64,000 nucleotides of DNA from an uncultured Paraburkholderia sp. (GTDB lineage: Bacteria; Pseudomonadota; Gammaproteobacteria; Burkholderiales; Burkholderiaceae). The notes under the pieces are model-generated. The model searched no databases. It worked only from the letters and a program-made list of their open reading frames with translations, and was not told the DNA's origin. The position numbers and the translations under genes are program-made. The stretch covers positions 90,415-154,414 of the forward strand of contig CALNWN010000012.1 of NCBI GenBank assembly GCA_940746715.1, written 5' to 3'. Positions within the stretch are counted from its first letter, which is position 1, and the number at the start of each line of letters is the position of its first letter. Shown here piece after piece: positions 38,503 to 47,718 of the stretch.

Positions 38503-39798
38503 TTATTGCATGAAGGGGCCCCAGGACGGCTCGCGTACGCTGCCCCCCTGCACAGACAGGACCTGCCGGGTGCGACCGTCCGTCGAAACCGCGGCCAATA
38601 CGCCACGGCCGTTCACCTGGGTAGCGTAAAGAATGTACTGACCGTTCGCCGCGAAGCTCGGCGATTCGTCACGTGTCGTGTCCGTCAGGCCCGTAGCGGT
38701 TCCGCCTTTCAGGTCCTGGATATACAGCTTGAAGGCGCCGCCGACGCGCGAAATATACGCGAGTTGCTTGCCGTCCGGGCTCGCGCGCGGGCTGGTGTTG
38801 TAGCTGCCGGTGAACGTGACGCGCTGCGCCGCTCCGGCGCTTTCGCCCTGCGCCGACATCTTGTAAATCTGCGGTTGGCCGCCGCGGTCGCTCGTGAAAT
38901 AGATGGTCTGGCCGTCCGGCGAGAAGGTCGGCTCGGTGTCGATCGAGCTGCCCTGCGTGAGGCGGCGCAGGCCGGCGCCGCCGTCCGCGTTGATCGCGAA
39001 AATCTGCGTGTTGCCCGTGCGCGAAAGTGCGACCGCGAGCGTGCGGCCGTCCGGCGACCATGCGGGCGCACTGTTGTTGCCCTTCTGATCCGACACGACG
39101 ATGCGGCGGCCCGTGGGCAGATCGTGAATGTAGACGATCGGCTTTTTCTTCTCGAACGAAACGTAGGCGACCTTGGTGCCGTCAGGCGACCAGGCCGGCG
39201 AGATGATCGGCTCCGGGCTCGACAGCGCAATGTGCGCGTCCTGGCCGTCCGAATCCGAAATCTGCAACTGATAACGGTTGCCCGTCTTGATGACATACGA
39301 CAGCCGCGTGGCGAACACGCCGCGCCCGCCCATCAGCTTCGCGTAGATGTAGTCGGCCACCTTGTGCGCGCTCATGCGCAGGCCGCTTTCCGGGCTCACG
39401 AGCACGAGGCCGCCGAGGCTTTCGCCCTTGACCGTGTCGTAGAGCTTGAAACGCACTTCGTACTGGCCGTTCGGCAGACGGTTCACGCTGCCGGCCACAA
39501 ACGCATTTGCACCTTTCGCCTTCCAGCTGCCGAGATCGACCGAGGCCGTTTCCGGCACGGGCGCCGAACCGGCGTCGATATTGGTGAATTTGCCGCTGCG
39601 CTGCAGGTCCTGACGCACGATGGTGCTGACCTGCTGCGGCGGGTTCGCTTCGTTGGCGAAATTCGCGGTTGCGATCGGAAACTGGGTGGACCCGACGCCC
39701 GTGACGAGCACGTTGAGTTGCGCGTTCGCGGCGCCGCCGACGGCGATCAGGCACGACGCTACAAGTGTCCGCAGGCCTAGCTTGGTCATCAAACTCAT
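38503..39798 (-). CDS. tolB: Tol-Pal system beta-propeller protein TolB
   Basis: Periplasmic protein shuttling between TolA and Pal. It is about 431 residues. The ATG at 39798 (MSLMTKLG) is chosen; the track start six codons earlier is a TTG overlapping the likely ribosome-binding sequence GGGGAA. The signal peptide ends AVGGAANA. The N-terminal alpha/beta domain (25-160) precedes a six-bladed propeller with repeated SPDG(K/R/T) motifs ([41 protein letters not shown]). Confidence 0.96.
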   Translation of the reverse strand: MSLMTKLGLRTLVASCLIAVGGAANAQLNVLVTGVGSTQFPIATANFANEANPPQQVSTIVRQDLQRSGKFTNIDAGSAPVPETASVDLGSWKAKGANAFVAGSVNRLPNGQYEVRFKLYDTVKGESLGGLVLVSPESGLRMSAHKVADYIYAKLMGGRGVFATRLSYVIKTGNRYQLQISDSDGQDAHIALSSPEPIISPAWSPDGTKVAYVSFEKKKPIVYIHDLPTGRRIVVSDQKGNNSAPAWSPDGRTLAVALSRTGNTQIFAINADGGAGLRRLTQGSSIDTEPTFSPDGQTIYFTSDRGGQPQIYKMSAQGESAGAAQRVTFTGSYNTSPRASPDGKQLAYISRVGGAFKLYIQDLKGGTATGLTDTTRDESPSFAANGQYILYATQVNGRGVLAAVSTDGRTRQVLSVQGGSVREPSWGPFMQ

Positions 39799-39933
39799 GC
39801 TGTATGGATTCCCCAAAAACGGTTTTACTAAAGCTTCGCAACAGCAGACAGACCGGAAAAGCGCTATTTCGTTCCCGAGTGCGCCGCGCCGGGCGAGGCG
39901 CGCAGTCTGCTGTCAAGTTACTTGTCGCTGCCC

Positions 39934-40932
39934 TCAGCCTGCCGGCCGCAACGTAATCCTGAAGCTCGCCGGCGTCTTTCCGTCGATGTCCTGAGGCATC
40001 GGGTCGGAGCGCTGAACGGCTCGCAGGGCCGCATCGTCCCAGGCCGAGTTGCCGCTGCTGTGCGCGATCGTCGCGCTCAACAGCGTGCCGGTCGACGAGC
40101 AGCGAACGGCGATTACGGTTTCGAGCCCCTCGGTCTCGCCGCCCCACGAAATGTTCGGCCTGACCACGCGACAAACCTTGTCCGCATAACCGGGCGACGC
40201 CGCCGTGCCGCCCGAGCCGCTACCCGTTCCGCTTTTGCCGAGGCCATTGCCGGTCGAGCCCGGCGGCCCCGCCATGCCTTGCATCTGCGCAAGGCGCGCG
40301 CGACGTTCGGCGTCGAGCTTTTTCGCTTGCGCCGCCGCTTCCGCCTGGGCCTTGGCCTTCGCCGCCTTTTGCGCCTCCGCCTTCTTTGCTTCCGCTTCGG
40401 CCTGCTTCTGCTGTTCCTCTTGCTGTTCCTTCAGTTGCTGCTGCTTCTTTTGCTCAGCGAGCTGCTGTTGCCGGAGCTTCTCCGCCTGCTGCTGTTGCAG
40501 CTGTTTCTGCTTGGCCGACGCGGCTTTCTGCGCAGCCTGTTCCGCGGCGAGTTGCTGCTGACGTTTTGCTTCGGCTTCCTGCTGAGCCTGCAGCTTCTGC
40601 TGGCGCTGCTGTTCGGCGAGTTGCGCCTCGCGCGCCGCTTCCTGCTGCTTACGCTTCTTTTCCTGCAGCGCGATGTCGGCCTGTTCGTCGCGCACCGGGG
40701 GAGCAGGGGCAACCGGCACGGGCGGAGGCGTGACCGGGCGCGGGATCGCGCTGTCCGGCACTTCCGTCCATAGCTCCGCTTCTGCGCCTTCCGGCGTGCT
40801 GTTTTGCCACTGGATGCCGTGATACAGGAAGAACCCGAGCAGCGCATGCATCACCAGCGCGAACACAAAGGCTCGCCCGGTGCCGCGTTCACGCGGTGGC
40901 TGGAGCGGATATTCGGTGTTCTTACGGATCAT
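39934..40932 (-). CDS. tolA: TolA
   Basis: Inner-membrane protein spanning the periplasm to contact TolB/Pal. The protein is 332 residues. The membrane anchor is at about 21-41 (FVFALVMHALLGFFLYHG) and a Pro-rich stretch around 60-80. A long Lys/Gln/Ala/Glu helix lies at about 85-210 and the C-terminal globular domain runs from about 240 (PGYADKVCRVVRPNISWGG). Start overlaps the tolR stop (ATGA). Confidence 0.95.
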   Translation of the reverse strand: MIRKNTEYPLQPPRERGTGRAFVFALVMHALLGFFLYHGIQWQNSTPEGAEAELWTEVPDSAIPRPVTPPPVPVAPAPPVRDEQADIALQEKKRKQQEAAREAQLAEQQRQQKLQAQQEAEAKRQQQLAAEQAAQKAASAKQKQLQQQQAEKLRQQQLAEQKKQQQLKEQQEEQQKQAEAEAKKAEAQKAAKAKAQAEAAAQAKKLDAERRARLAQMQGMAGPPGSTGNGLGKSGTGSGSGGTAASPGYADKVCRVVRPNISWGGETEGLETVIAVRCSSTGTLLSATIAHSSGNSAWDDAALRAVQRSDPMPQDIDGKTPASFRITLRPAG

Positions 40933-41375
40933 TGCGATTTGACGAGCAATCCAACGCGTTTGACGCCGTGAGCCTTCAGCTCGGACATCACATTCATCAC
41001 GGCTTCATACTTCACGGTCTTGTCGGCGGCGATGACGACAGGCTGATCGGGATGCGACTGCGCGCGATCGGCGATAAAGCCGTTGAGGCCTGCTTTCGTC
41101 ATGTCCTCCTGCTGCTGCGCGCCGGAGTCGTCCTTGTACTTCACGCTCATGTTGCCGTCCGCGCGGATGTTGACGATCACGGGCGGCGTTTGCTGCTGCG
41201 GCGCTGCGCCGCCGACTGTCGGCAGATTGACGATGGACGGCGCGACGAGCGGCGCGGTCACCATGAAGATGACGAGCAGCACGAGCATCACGTCGATATA
41301 CGGCACGACGTTGATGTCGGACATCGCGCGGCGCGAGCGGCCGCCGCGCATGCTGGAGGAGCGAGAGCCTGCCAT
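40929..41375 (-). CDS. tolR: TolR
   Basis: ExbD/TolR family partner in the proton-driven TolQ-TolR motor. It is 148 residues. The single membrane helix is SDINVVPYIDVMLVLLVIFMVTAPL with the conserved proton-relay Asp (IDVMLVLL); a periplasmic domain follows. It lies between tolQ (10-bp gap) and tolA (4-nt overlap). Confidence 0.95.
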   Translation of the reverse strand: MAGSRSSSMRGGRSRRAMSDINVVPYIDVMLVLLVIFMVTAPLVAPSIVNLPTVGGAAPQQQTPPVIVNIRADGNMSVKYKDDSGAQQQEDMTKAGLNGFIADRAQSHPDQPVVIAADKTVKYEAVMNVMSELKAHGVKRVGLLVKSQ

Positions 41376-41385
41376 CGTGGACTCC

Positions 41386-42063
41386 TTAGTGCGCCTGGCG
41401 CTGCAAGATGTTCGAGAACTCTTCGATAAAGGTCTCGAAGCGGATCGCCAGACGGTCGATGTCGTGCGCGTAGCGGTTGTACGCGACCACGGCAGGAATT
41501 GCGGCGAACAGGCCGATCGCGGTGGCGGTCAGCGCCTCGGCGATGCCCGGCGCGACGTTGGCCAGCGTGGCCTGCTGCACGTTCGCGAGTCCGCGAAACG
41601 CATTCATAATGCCCCACACCGTGCCGAACAGACCAATATACGGGCTCACCGAGCCGACCGACGCGAGAAACGCGAGGTTCGCTTCGAGCACGTCCATTTC
41701 ACGCTGGAACGCCGCGCGCATCGCGCGGCGCGCGCCGTCGAGGATAGCGCCAGGATCGTTCAGGCGCCTCTCCTTACCCTTCAGAAATTCGCGCATGCCG
41801 GATTCGAAAATTCGCTCGAGCGCGCCGATGGTGTGACGGTTATTGGCGGCACTTTGATAAAGCGCCTGCAGGTCGCCACCGGACCAGAAATCGCGTTCGA
41901 AACGCTCAGTTTGCGCGCGGGCGCGGCGGATCGCAAACCACTTGCGGAAGATGAAAGTCCACGACAGCAGGGACAGCAGCAGCAGGAGCGCCATGACGGC
42001 CTGCGCCAGCAGGCTCGCATTGAGTACGAGAGAGACGATCGACAGATCTTGTGTAGTGTTCAT
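41386..42063 (-). CDS. tolQ: TolQ
   Basis: ExbB/MotA family proton channel subunit. It is 225 residues from ATG 42063 (MNTTQDLSIV). There are three membrane helices: VLNASLLAQAVMALLLLLSLLSW, LAFLASVGSVSPYIGLFGTVWGIMNAF, and IAEALTATAIGLFAAIPAVVAYN. It is the first tol gene here; the usual upstream ybgC thioesterase gene is absent and an SDR gene lies 29 bp upstream instead. Confidence 0.95.
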   Translation of the reverse strand: MNTTQDLSIVSLVLNASLLAQAVMALLLLLSLLSWTFIFRKWFAIRRARAQTERFERDFWSGGDLQALYQSAANNRHTIGALERIFESGMREFLKGKERRLNDPGAILDGARRAMRAAFQREMDVLEANLAFLASVGSVSPYIGLFGTVWGIMNAFRGLANVQQATLANVAPGIAEALTATAIGLFAAIPAVVAYNRYAHDIDRLAIRFETFIEEFSNILQRQAH

Positions 42064-42092
42064 AAAGGGATGTGCGCGCACTCTGGCGGGCG

Positions 42093-42839
42093 TTAGCCGC
42101 GATGAATGCTCAAACCGGCGAACGATTGCGCGACCGGCATCAGTTCGATCGTGTTGATATTGACGTGCGCCGGGCGCGTGGCAATCCAGTAGATCGAATC
42201 GGCGATGTCCTCAGCCGTGAGCGGCTGCACGTTTTCATAGACCTTGCCGGCTTTTTCGTCGCCGCCGCGGTAGCGCACGTTCGAGAACTCAGTGCCGCCG
42301 CACAGGCCCGGTTCGATGTCGGTCACACGCAGCGCGGTGCCGGCGAGGTCGGCGCGCAGGTTCAGGCTGAACTGCCGCACGAACGCCTTGGTGGCGCCGT
42401 AGACGTTGCCGCCCGGGTAAGGCCAGTGGCCGGCCACCGAGCCCAGGTTGAAGACGTGGCCGCGGTTGCGCTCCACCATGCCGGGCAGCAGCGCATGCGT
42501 CATCTGGACGAGGCCGGTGCAGTTCGTTTCGATCATCGTCTGCCATTCGTCTAGGCTTGCCTTGTGGGCCGGCTCGACGCCCAGCGCGAGGCCGGCGTTG
42601 TTGACGAGCACGTCGACGGCGGCGAATTCCGCGGGCAAGGCTGCCGGGACCGCCTCCACGGCGGCACGGTCCCGTACGTCCAGCTCATAGGGCAGAAGCG
42701 CTTCGCCCAGCTCGTCGGCGAGCGCTTGCAGGCGGTCCTTGCGGCGGGCGGTGGCGACGACGCGGTAGCCACCCTTCACGAAGGCACGAGCGATGGCGGC
42801 GCCGAATCCTGCGGACGCCCCGGTGACGAACACGATCAT
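42093..42839 (-). CDS. Short-chain dehydrogenase (YdfG-like)
   Basis: 248-residue NAD(P)-dependent SDR. The Rossmann motif TGASAGFGAAIARAF is at residues 6-20. NNAG follows in VDVLVNNAGLALG, and the catalytic Ser and YxxxK are in NLGSVAGHWPYPGGNVYGATKAF. It resembles E. coli YdfG (3-hydroxy acid / malonic semialdehyde reductase) most, which is the basis for the subfamily suggestion. The start is the ATG at 42839 after AGGAA; the 1039-codon track ORF is read-through in the antisense of glyA-nrdR. Confidence 0.9.
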   Translation of the reverse strand: MIVFVTGASAGFGAAIARAFVKGGYRVVATARRKDRLQALADELGEALLPYELDVRDRAAVEAVPAALPAEFAAVDVLVNNAGLALGVEPAHKASLDEWQTMIETNCTGLVQMTHALLPGMVERNRGHVFNLGSVAGHWPYPGGNVYGATKAFVRQFSLNLRADLAGTALRVTDIEPGLCGGTEFSNVRYRGGDEKAGKVYENVQPLTAEDIADSIYWIATRPAHVNINTIELMPVAQSFAGLSIHRG

Positions 42840-43041
42840 TGCGGTTTCCTGGTCGGTAGGAGAGAAAGGCCCCAAGCCTACTTCCAATGCGGCGCTGCGG
42901 CAAGGATGAACGAGCCGGATGAGCGGCGGCGCGAGGCGCGCACAAGCGCCGCCGGACAAGCGGTTGGAGGCCGCTGCCGCGCAGTCTTGCCGCCCCTGGC
43001 CCACCGCCTTCGGCGCGCCCTTAGGGGCGGCGGAAAGCCGG
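42840..43041. other. SDR-glyA intergenic region upstream of the glyA promoter
   Basis: 200 bp without a gene; contains the short leader of the SDR gene (minus strand) and GC-rich spacer with imperfect GGCGGC/GCCGCC repeats. Confidence 0.5.
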
Positions 43042-43070
43042 TTGCCTATTCGATCCTCTTCCAATAAACT
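43042..43070 (+). promoter_or_regulatory. Promoter of glyA
   Basis: TTGCCT (43042-43047), 17 bp, TAAACT (43065-43070). This predicts a start near 43077, directly before the conserved 5' strand of the riboswitch. Confidence 0.65.
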
Positions 43071-43079
43071 AACGCGCTC

Positions 43080-43185
43080 ATCCCTGCGTGACTGGCGATA
43101 GAACCGATCCAACCAATCGGGTTCAAGGTGGAAAAACCCACCGTGAAGCGCGGGGTGCCGTTTTGCCGTTCGCCTGGGCAGCCGT
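43080..43185 (+). ncRNA. ZTP/ZMP riboswitch (pfl motif) in the glyA leader
   Basis: The conserved aptamer strands are present in order: GCGTGACTGGCGA (43086-43098), a hairpin GAACCGAT/ATCGGGTTC, a GGTGG-aaaaac-CCACC hairpin, then GAAGCGCGG and CGCCTGGGCAG (43171-43181). GGCGA pairs with TCGCC to close the first domain. These are the hallmark segments of the pfl/ZTP class, which binds ZTP/ZMP accumulating when 10-formyl-THF is short and turns on one-carbon genes. glyA is a known member of that regulon. Confidence 0.88.
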
Positions 43186-43206
43186 GATCCGCGCGCATTC
43201 ATCTGC

Positions 43207-43273
43207 GCTGACGGTGGCTGTCCTGCGTCGCGTGTGCGGCGATTCTCCTTCCGCCACGTCAGGGACAGCCCAG
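43207..43273 (+). promoter_or_regulatory. Candidate expression platform of the ZTP riboswitch
   Basis: CTGACG and GGCTGTCC lie next to each other and have complements CGTCAG and GGACAGCC further downstream in the same order. The two helices are therefore not nested and would exclude each other or form a pseudoknot. There is no T-tract, so control may act on Rho or on translation rather than through an intrinsic terminator. Confidence 0.45.
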
Positions 43274-43352
43274 CCGCCAGCAGCGCCGCGTACCCTCTAC
43301 GCAAGATTCGGCGCACGATCCGGTCAACCTGAAAACACTCAACGGAATCCGT

Positions 43353-44600
43353 ATGTTTGACATAGCCCAAAGCACCATCGCCAACGTCGACCCTGAACTC
43401 TGGAAGGTGATCGAGCTGGAAAACCGCCGTCAGGAAGAGCACATCGAACTGATCGCGTCGGAAAACTACACGAGCCCGGCTGTGATGGCCGCGCAAGGCT
43501 CGCAACTCACCAATAAATACGCGGAAGGCTATCCCGGCAAGCGCTACTACGGCGGCTGCGAATATGTCGACGTGGCGGAACAGCTCGCCATCGACCGTGT
43601 CAAGCAGCTGTTTGGTGCGGAAGCGGCGAACGTGCAGCCGAACTCGGGCTCGCAGGCGAACCAGGGCGTCTTTTTCGCGATGCTGAAGCCGGGTGACACG
43701 ATCATGGGCATGAGCCTCGCGCACGGCGGCCACCTGACGCACGGCTCGCCCGTCAACATGTCGGGTAAGTGGTTCAACGTGGTCAGCTACGGCCTGAACG
43801 AAGCCGAAGACATCGACTACGACGCTGCCGAAAAGCTCGCTCAGGAACACAAGCCGAAGCTGATCGTCGCGGGCGCGTCGGCTTTCGCGTTGCGCATCGA
43901 CTTCGAGCGTCTCTCGAAGATTGCGAAGTCCGTCGGCGCATACTTCATGGTCGACATGGCACACTACGCCGGCCTCGTCGCCGCGGGCGTCTACCCGAAC
44001 CCCGTGCCGCACGCCGACTTCGTTACCACCACCACACACAAGAGCCTGCGCGGCCCGCGCGGCGGCGTGATCCTGATGAAGGCCGAGTTCGAGAAGCAGA
44101 TCAACTCGGCAATCTTCCCGGGCATTCAGGGCGGTCCGCTCATGCACGTGATCGCCGCAAAGGCTGTCGCGTTCAAAGAAGCACTGTCGCCGGAATTCAA
44201 GGCTTATCAGCAGCAAGTCGTGGAAAACGCCCGCGTGCTCGCCGAAACGCTCGTTAAGCGCGGTCTGCGTATCGTCTCCGGGCGCACCGAGAGCCACGTC
44301 ATGCTGGTCGATCTGCGCGCGAAGAAGATTACCGGCAAAGCTGCGGAAGCCGCGCTCGGCGCAGCTCACATCACGGTCAACAAGAACGCGATTCCGAACG
44401 ACCCGGAAAAGCCGTTCGTGACGAGCGGCATCCGCCTCGGCTCGCCGGCCATGACCACGCGCGGCTTCGGCACGAAGGAAGCGGAGCAGGTGGGCAACCT
44501 GATTGCCGACGTGCTGGACAACCCGGAAGACGCCGCCACGATCGAACGCGTGCACGGACAAGTCGCCGAGCTGACGCAGCGCTTCCCGGTTTACCGCTAA
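43353..44600 (+). CDS. glyA: Serine hydroxymethyltransferase
   Basis: PLP enzyme that converts serine and THF to glycine and 5,10-methylene-THF, the main one-carbon source. The 415-residue protein is intact: [42 protein letters not shown], and the PLP lysine in [14 protein letters not shown] near residue 229. It is under a ZTP riboswitch and 6 bp upstream of nrdR. Confidence 0.98.
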   Translation: MFDIAQSTIANVDPELWKVIELENRRQEEHIELIASENYTSPAVMAAQGSQLTNKYAEGYPGKRYYGGCEYVDVAEQLAIDRVKQLFGAEAANVQPNSGSQANQGVFFAMLKPGDTIMGMSLAHGGHLTHGSPVNMSGKWFNVVSYGLNEAEDIDYDAAEKLAQEHKPKLIVAGASAFALRIDFERLSKIAKSVGAYFMVDMAHYAGLVAAGVYPNPVPHADFVTTTTHKSLRGPRGGVILMKAEFEKQINSAIFPGIQGGPLMHVIAAKAVAFKEALSPEFKAYQQQVVENARVLAETLVKRGLRIVSGRTESHVMLVDLRAKKITGKAAEAALGAAHITVNKNAIPNDPEKPFVTSGIRLGSPAMTTRGFGTKEAEQVGNLIADVLDNPEDAATIERVHGQVAELTQRFPVYR

Positions 44601-44606
44601 GCCGCC

Positions 44607-45089
44607 ATGCATTGCCCTTTCTGCCGTCACGCCGACACGCAGGTCGTCGACTCGCGTGTCTCCGAAGACGGTGCGACGATTCGCCGGCGCCGCCGCTGCC
44701 CGGCCTGCGACAAGCGTTTCACGACGTACGAGCGGGTCGAGCTGGCGTTGCCGGCGGTCGTCAAGAAAGACGGTAGCCGCACGGAATTCGATCGCCGCAA
44801 GATTCTCGCGAGCATGCAACTGGCGCTGCGCAAGTGCCCGGTTGCGGCCGACGCGATCGACGCGGCTGTCGCCCGCATCGAGTATCAGCTGCTTGGCAGC
44901 GGCGAGCGCGAGGTGCGCAGCGAGCGCCTCGGCGAGCTCGTCATGAACGAGTTGCGCGCGCTCGATACCATTGCTTACGTTCGTTTCGCCTCTGTTTACC
45001 GGCGCTTCGATCACGTCTCCGAGTTCGAAGACGTGATCGAAGAGTTCCGCCGCGCCTCCTCTCCTCCCAAGCCTTCCCGCAAGCGCTAA
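44607..45089 (+). CDS. nrdR: Transcriptional repressor NrdR
   Basis: Represses ribonucleotide reductase genes when dATP is abundant. The protein is 160 residues. The zinc ribbon is [17 protein letters not shown]...[17 protein letters not shown] (residues 1-40) and the ATP-cone spans about 46-140 ([19 protein letters not shown]). Conserved glyA-nrdR pairing; start 6 bp after glyA. Confidence 0.97.
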   Translation: MHCPFCRHADTQVVDSRVSEDGATIRRRRRCPACDKRFTTYERVELALPAVVKKDGSRTEFDRRKILASMQLALRKCPVAADAIDAAVARIEYQLLGSGEREVRSERLGELVMNELRALDTIAYVRFASVYRRFDHVSEFEDVIEEFRRASSPPKPSRKR

Positions 45090-45290
45090 ACGGAAGCCCG
45101 CCTGGCGCTTCTGACAACTCACGTTTTGCCGCGCAGCCTGACCTGTTCGCATCTGCTGCTCCCGTTGTGTTCGTCGCGTGAATTCTGGCGCGCAATAGCG
45201 TCTGAATGCCACCTGGCCATTCGGCCGATTGTTGGGCCGTCCGCGAATCGCTAGATTGGCTGCATTCGTTGCAAACGTTCAGGGATGCAG

Positions 45291-45829
45291 ATGAAACAAC
45301 ATGCAATCGCTTCGCCGCCGTGCGGCGCATTTACGCTTGCGCGCTCTTTGCGGTGATCGTTGTCATGGCGACGCCATCGTTCGTAGCGTGGCACGTGCGA
45401 GATCAGGTCGATGCACGGGCAAAGGCGCTGGTGTCGACGCTCTCGTATGCGCGCAGCGAGGCATTGCGCCGAGGCGCCCGCGTGACCGTATGCAGAACGG
45501 ACGCTGCGCGGCACTGTCTCGCCGCCGGGCAGCCGTGCGGTAACGGCGTGACCGACTGGTCTTGCGGCTGGGCTATATTAGCGGACCGCGGCGGCACGCC
45601 GACGCTGCTGCACGCACACGGCTCGCTTGCGGCGGTGAGTATCGTCGGCATTCAAACCAATCTGACTTTTACGCCGCCTGCCGGCCAACTCGGCACTTTT
45701 CGCAGTTTCGACATTGCGCCACGAGCGCCATCGAAGGCAACGCAAGGCGATAAATGGCGGCGCTGCATTCGCATTGCGGCGGGCGGCCGGACGCGGATGG
45801 TGGACGGCGCGTGCGGAGCGGCGTCATGA
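45291..45829 (+). pseudogene. GspH/FimT-type minor pseudopilin, frameshifted
   Basis: ATG at 45291 after AGGGAT reads MKQHAIASPPCGAFTLA, the start of a type III signal (G/A-FTL). The frame then shifts near 45341 so that the hydrophobic helix LFAVIVVMATPSFVAW and the rest (DQVDARAKALVSTLSYARSEALRRG, two Cys pairs) continue in another frame. In the track ORF (45206) the prepilin motif is lost. One missing or extra base restores FTLA.LFAVIVVMA. It is first of five overlapping minor-pilin genes. Confidence 0.78.
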
Positions 45830-46281
45830 GCTCGCTGACCGGGCGGTCTTTGCGGCGCGCGCGGTCGCGTCAGAACGGCACGAGGGATGGCGGAAGTTCG
45901 TTGTTCGAAGTGATGCTCGCCGTGGCGGTGATGGCCGTGACTGCACTCGGGCTGATTGCCGGGCAGTTGTGGACGGCGCGGGAGGCGCGTGCCATGGCGA
46001 TGCGCGAACAGGCTGCGTGGATTGCCGATTCGGTCGCTGAGGCGATGTCCGCGCCGTCAGCCAACGAAGCCGCGCTCAACGCCTGGCGCTCGCGAGCGGC
46101 GGCGCTGTTGCCGCGAGGCGACGCGTCGGTCATTGGAGCGGGAGGCGTCTCGGTAGCGCGCGTGACATGGACGGCCTCGCGCAACATGCCGCGAGCCGAC
46201 GATGTGATCGACAAGCCCGAGCCGTGTGGCGGAGTAGACGCGCCCGTGGGCTTCTCCGTTGCACTGGCGTTCGTCAAATGA
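45826..46281 (+). CDS. pilV: PilV-like minor pilin
   Basis: About 151 residues. After MSSLTGRSLRRARSRQNGTRDGG the prepilin cleavage motif is G-SSLFEV (Glu+5), followed by the helix MLAVAVMAVTALGLIAGQLW. ATGA overlaps at both ends with the neighbouring pilin genes. PilV-type pilins prime type IV pilus assembly. Confidence 0.8.
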   Translation: MSSLTGRSLRRARSRQNGTRDGGSSLFEVMLAVAVMAVTALGLIAGQLWTAREARAMAMREQAAWIADSVAEAMSAPSANEAALNAWRSRAAALLPRGDASVIGAGGVSVARVTWTASRNMPRADDVIDKPEPCGGVDAPVGFSVALAFVK

Positions 46282-47090
46282 TGTCGCCGGTGCAGGGTGG
46301 GCGCGGCCATACATTGATCGAATTTGTGATCGCGGTCGCGCTCGGACTGGTGGTAACAACGGGCGTCGTCTCGCTTTACGCGACGCAGCGTGCAGCTTTC
46401 GACCACGCGAGCAATGCGCTGCGTATCCGCGATGCCGGCTTGACGGCGCTGACCGTCGTTGGCCAGCAACTGCAGATGGCCGGCTTCGTACCCGCCGACG
46501 TCGCGCAATATCGCGCGCCGGCGCCCTTATTCGGCTGTTCGGGTGGCCATCCCACGGGCACGGACGACAGCCGGCTGATGTGCGAGACGTTGCCTGGCAG
46601 ATCAGACGGCGTCGCTGTGCGATACGTCGGCGACAGCGTGTCCACGTGGCCGTCGTCCACGGGACAGACAACGGATTGCCTCGGGCAGGCCGTGACGGGC
46701 AGCAGCGCTGCGCTCGGCGACCGCGGCGTGCCGGTAGTCAATCGCTTTTATGCCAAGGCGAGCAGTTCGACTGGCGAGCCGGAACTCTATTGCGAAGGCA
46801 ACGGCAAGACCGGGTCTGCGCAGCCGCTGGTTGAAGGCGTCGAACGCCTGCGCCTCAGGTACTGGCTCGCGGGCGCGGTGAGCGCAGTGGACGCCTCCGC
46901 GGTGACTGCGGATCAGTGGGCGACCGTCGTCGCGGTCGATCTGTGTGTCCTGGTGCGGGGCGCGCCGCAGGGGCAGCGCTCCCGTTATGTCGACTGCGAT
47001 GGCGTGAGTAGCGTGGCGACGGACTTCCGTCCGCGGCAAGCGTTCTGGCGCCGCGTCGCGCTGCGCAATTACGCGGAGGGCGTGTCGTGA
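46278..47090 (+). CDS. pilW: PilW-like minor pilin
   Basis: 270 residues. Type III signal GGRG-HTLIEF (Glu+5) near residue 9, then the membrane helix VIAVALGLVVTTGVVSLYA. The C-terminal region, with LRYWLAGAVSAVDASAV and two Cys, matches PilW family proteins. There are tandem ATG ATG starts; 4-nt overlap with pilV and pilX. Confidence 0.82.
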   Translation: MMSPVQGGRGHTLIEFVIAVALGLVVTTGVVSLYATQRAAFDHASNALRIRDAGLTALTVVGQQLQMAGFVPADVAQYRAPAPLFGCSGGHPTGTDDSRLMCETLPGRSDGVAVRYVGDSVSTWPSSTGQTTDCLGQAVTGSSAALGDRGVPVVNRFYAKASSSTGEPELYCEGNGKTGSAQPLVEGVERLRLRYWLAGAVSAVDASAVTADQWATVVAVDLCVLVRGAPQGQRSRYVDCDGVSSVATDFRPRQAFWRRVALRNYAEGVS

Positions 47091-47718
47091 TCGAAAGACG
47101 TCGCAGAGCAGAGTGCAGTTGCATGGGCGAACCGTGGCGCGGCCGCGAACCGCAATGGCCGAACCGCTGCTGCGGCCGCCCCCGCGGCCGCCGCTGTAGT
47201 CGCGCCGCCCGCCCGCGCCAGCGCGGCGTGGTGCTGGCCATCGTCCTGTTGATGTCGGCGATGCTGCTCGTGACATCCGCGGCGTGGTTCGAAGCATCGT
47301 TCGCGGCGGCGCGCAGTGCAGTCAACGTCCGCGACTACTTGCAGGCTTTTCACGCCGCGGATTCGGCATTGACTTTGTGTGCCCGCAGCGTCATCGGATC
47401 CGCGGGTGTGGGTGTGATCGCGTCGCGCAAGCTGCCCGTGAACCGGCGCAGTGGAAGCTCGAAGCCGCGTTCGAAGCAGCCGCCGCGACGCCCATTGCGC
47501 AATGGCCGGGGTCCGTTCGCGCGCCGCAATGCGTGGTGGAAGAGTGGCGCATCGCCGGCCGCCCCGAGGCGCGGGCGTATCTGCTGACCGCGCGGGGATT
47601 CGGCAAGAACAGGGAGTCGCAAGTGTGGCTGCAGATGCAGCTGGTTCTCGACGGCAACGTAGTCGAACGCCATTGGCGGCGGGTCGCTGCGAGGCCCCTT
47701 TTAACGAGGCGTAGATGA
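47087..47718 (+). pseudogene. pilX: PilX-like minor pilin, frameshifted
   Basis: The N-terminal half reads RQRGVVLAIVLLMSAMLLVTSAAWFEASFA...YLQAFHAADSALTLCARSVIG, typical of PilX (QxGVVLxI-type signal). From about 47410-47430 the family-like sequence continues in the -1 frame (REPAQWKLEAAFEAAAATPIAQWPG...VVERHWRRV). One base is missing. The upstream 46 residues are unusually Arg-rich. 4-nt overlaps with pilW and pilE remain, so downstream coupling could still work. Confidence 0.8.

Noticed and set aside
42840-45212. N-terminal extension of the 1039-codon ORF antisense to glyA and nrdR
   Set aside because: Only the last 248 codons (SDR) have family similarity and a ribosome-binding site; the rest is complement of glyA/nrdR.
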